A DNA stretch of 23,970 nucleotides, from the NCBI GenBank assembly GCA_000934455.1, contig KN885201.1, forward strand, positions 14,633 to 38,602. Direction: 5' to 3'. The notes under the pieces were generated by a model. That model saw only the letters and a program-made list of their open reading frames with translations. It searched no databases and was not told where the DNA came from. Both the position numbers and the translations under genes were made by a program. Numbering within the stretch: position 1 is the first letter of the stretch; every line of letters starts with the position of its first letter. Shown one piece after another: positions 21,553 to 23,970 of this stretch. This DNA comes from Apostichopus parvimensis. Taxonomy: Eukaryota; Echinodermata; Holothuroidea; Aspidochirotida; Stichopodidae.

Positions 21553-22170
21553 TTCTTGATAAGTGTGTGAAAACAATGGTATATCGTTGCAGTGTTGATA
21601 TGTACTCATAAAATCAAACACTTCAGATGGAACTCTTCTTGGACTGAAGATGTCTTATTTTAAGACTGGACTTGATTCCATGTTGGTTGATGAGTACTAT
21701 CATAACTACTATAACAAAATTACTTTAGATCTGAAATAGAAACTATGATTCTGTGCCGGCCAATTGATGCCTGCAAAGAGTAGAACAACTATCTTGATTA
21801 GTGGTGGAGGTCAAAGGTCATGATAGGTTTGCATAGGCCAGAAGTTGGAAACCTTATAAAAGGTGCTGTTTCTATTAGTGGTGAATTGTTATTTGACTTT
21901 GGTTATTTAAGACAAAATGAAAAATACTGTAAATTCCATATAAACACAACAGGTATATTGTAGCTTGTGTAGATAGAGGCATTTCTGTTGGAGACATTAC
22001 TATATAAATGTATAGGGACCTCTAATGCTTCATTTTCAATTCACTGGGTTCGTTTTGATACTCTTTGATTCTCCTAGTTTTTGAATTGATAGTATGTCAG
22101 TGAAAACCTTTTAGAATTCAAGTTTGTTAGTCATCGAATGGCAAAACTAATTGATTTTGTGATCGTGTAA

Positions 22171-22377
22171 CCGCTCGCTATTTCCTTTCCAAAAACATCT
22201 AAACTTCAGCGAAAAAGAAAAATATCATGTCATCCTAGTCGGCTTCGCCGTAATCGGTCGGGGGGCACCAAGAAAGGTTCGACGTTTTCTTCAGAAATGA
22301 TGAATGACCGATCTCTCAAGAATGCTTTCGAAAAGGAAAGCGATCTGTCTATCGCTACGAGAGGACTGGCAGTCTAG
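22171..22377 (+). other. CpG-richer open segment, possible alternative terminal exon
   Basis: After a TAA at 22168-22170 the frame stays open for 68 codons to a TAG at 22375-22377, without an ATG near its start. A CCTAG acceptor-like site ends at 22238. Splicing exon E to 22239 would keep phase: TT plus T gives Phe, then 45 codons, with a basic start (RLRRNRSGGTKKG) and a polar end. The segment contains several CpGs, like the confirmed exons and unlike the introns. Against it, the pyrimidine tract is weak, the peptide matches no family I know, and no clear AATAAA was noted close by. A second frame is also open from a CAG at 22209, so the case is weak. Confidence 0.18.
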
Positions 22378-22884
22378 ATAATTGTGTCATCGGATAGCTA
22401 GACACTAAATATTTAGAAAAGTCACATAGGGGAGGATGGAAATTAGACGCTTGTAAAATGCTGAAAGACTGATGTAGTTGAATTGAACTGAGAGATGAAA
22501 GGAGAAGGGAGATTGATGTTATGTCGAAAGTAGTATAAAACACATTCAGCATTTGGGATATCAGAAGAATTCAATTATCTACTGAAGGAGGGGATTGCCT
22601 TTTGAAAACAGAAATTACATGGCAGCAGCCTCTTGTCCTAATATACTTGGGGTTGATTAGATTTATCAAATCATGTTGAAAACTGTCGTTATGCTTGCGT
22701 CAAAGAAGTTACTGTACCAATATTTTGGATGATTCATAAGGAGAGAATATTTCTTTTGAAATCTGGACTGTAAACCTGTGAGCAATTCCCAATGAAGCTT
22801 CTATAGTGTTCAATTGTCTGTGTAAAGAAACCTCAAGAGCAAACTTACAATAGTTGGTAATGGTAACTATTTATGCAAGTTTTT

Positions 22885-22901
22885 GGGGTGGGGGGGGGGG
22901 G
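22885..22901. repeat. G-run
   Basis: GGGG, a T, then twelve G. Simple sequence. Confidence 0.9.
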
Positions 22902-23970
22902 TTCACGGATTGTTGCAACTTTGAGTGTTAGCCCCATCTGGACCTTAATAGAACTCTTGATACTGTACGTGCAAACTCTCTGCTGTGCGTTGTTGCTAGG
23001 CAAGGGCTTGTGTGGAATTGACATTTTAGAAGATTTCAAAATTAGGACTGTGTAAAGGGTTTGAGTTCAACTTCTGTGTTTTGTCAACAGTTTCCATAAA
23101 TTTTAACAAATTGCTAAATGGATAGATTTGCGTTTTGAATTTGGAAATAGGTGTTGGCCGTCCAATTCTTTCCAATATTTCAAAAGAACTTTGCTCACCA
23201 AGGTTACAGTACAGGTTCGTTGGAGCAGGACTTTACCTCACTGGGTATTTGACAAAGGGGTCAGATCCTGGGTTAGTGATGCAAGAATCATTTTTGTTGT
23301 TGTTGTTGAAATTTTGAAGTTCACTTTGACATGTGTTAAAAACAGATAATAAGTGATATGTTGGAGAATGAATCAATTTCATTCATTAATTATTAACGCA
23401 CCCTCAAATTACAGTCACTTGGTGAGAAAAAGTCTATCAGGATATCTTAAAATTGGATGATCGATTGCAAGATCGTATTTCACGGAACACTCGTATGCCG
23501 ACCAAAACTCTTAAAAGCTTCTTCAATGAAATTGTGTGCCCTAGAATATTGCACTGTATCTTCCTTTATTAATAGCTAGACAATGTGATTCAGGTCTCTT
23601 AGTGTATTCCTACCATATATGTATAACCTCACTGATGACCCAGATTGAGTGTGTGGGGCAATATCTAACCGATATTACTGCTTGATTATGAATATCGGGG
23701 TATAATATATCACTATCGATCCGTTCTTGTTTTATAAAATTTGCAAAAAAAAAATTCAAAGTGTCTTTGATATAGTCGTGAAATTTCAACGAATACAGGG
23801 AAACAATTTGAAAAGTTTGACAAGTAGTGCCTGTGATATCTAGTCTTTAAAGTCCCTTGTTTATTGTACCCGTAGCTTCGTCTGTAATTTCAAACCGTCT
23901 TGCCATTCTATCTCTCTGTGGGGGTATATGAAATAATGAATCCTTTCGTTCTTGATAGAAATCGTCGTCT

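Larger units (their letters stand above)
20089..23970 (+). other. Start of the next intron; no further kinase exon recognised
   Basis: Begins with a consensus GTAAGT donor. I searched by eye for the expected next kinase segment (helix F end and the SPF motif) and did not find it, so the intron probably exceeds 3.88 kb. The stretch holds a hairpin at 20669-20710, a TG microsatellite at 21525-21552, a G-run at 22885-22901, a CpG-richer open segment at 22171-22377 and a short TTG run near 23287. The other open frames here show no family resemblance. Confidence 0.7.

Overview
This is intron-rich, AT-rich animal DNA. The only clear gene is part of a calcium/calmodulin-type serine/threonine kinase of the death-associated protein kinase (DAPK/STK17) family, on the + strand. 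Five exons are visible: 841-1062, 14022-14160, 16417-16540, 18065-18113 and 20062-20088. Their junction phases fit together exactly, and the joined product reads from the glycine-rich loop through the active-site HLDLKPEN, DFG and APE motifs to the DMW/helix-F segment. The exons for the N-terminus (before the second glycine of the P-loop) and for the rest of the C-lobe and any regulatory region lie outside the window. No bacterial-type genes, rRNA, CRISPR array or operon is present.

The host is most likely a non-vertebrate deuterostome, and I lean towards an echinoderm, possibly a sea cucumber. The reasons are long introns, a DAPK protein close to but distinct from the vertebrate proteins, several unrelated tRNA-derived SINE heads, and a strong excess of TACTGTACAGTA-like words. 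This assignment is inference and was not checked by any search.

Layout: 1-840 is the end of an upstream intron. Exon A (841-1062) is followed by a 12.96-kb intron that holds most of the mobile DNA. That DNA comprises a minus-strand tRNA-derived SINE (about 1925-2226), a 1.06-kb element with 18-bp inverted ends flanked by TTAA (2797-3859), a plus-strand tRNA-derived SINE with a CATA tail (8972-9230), a degenerate tRNA-like head on the minus strand (10298-10374), and a 2.05-kb non-coding element with 14-bp inverted ends (11094-13139). The last element carries at least nine copies of a 15-bp box, GTCAC-GCGA-GTCAC preceded by T. Exons B to E follow between 14 and 20 kb, separated by introns of 1.5-2.3 kb with local tandem duplications (182-184 bp, 87 bp and 42 bp units). 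From 20089 to the end no further exon of the kinase was recognised. One in-phase open segment (22239-22377) could be an alternative terminal exon, but this is weak.

The most unusual item is the 2.05-kb element: the boxes are nearly invariant, while the roughly 160-190 bp units around them have diverged. The second is the kinase itself, which combines a DAPK1/2/3-type basic loop with STK17-like residues in the activation segment and includes a 27-nt microexon.
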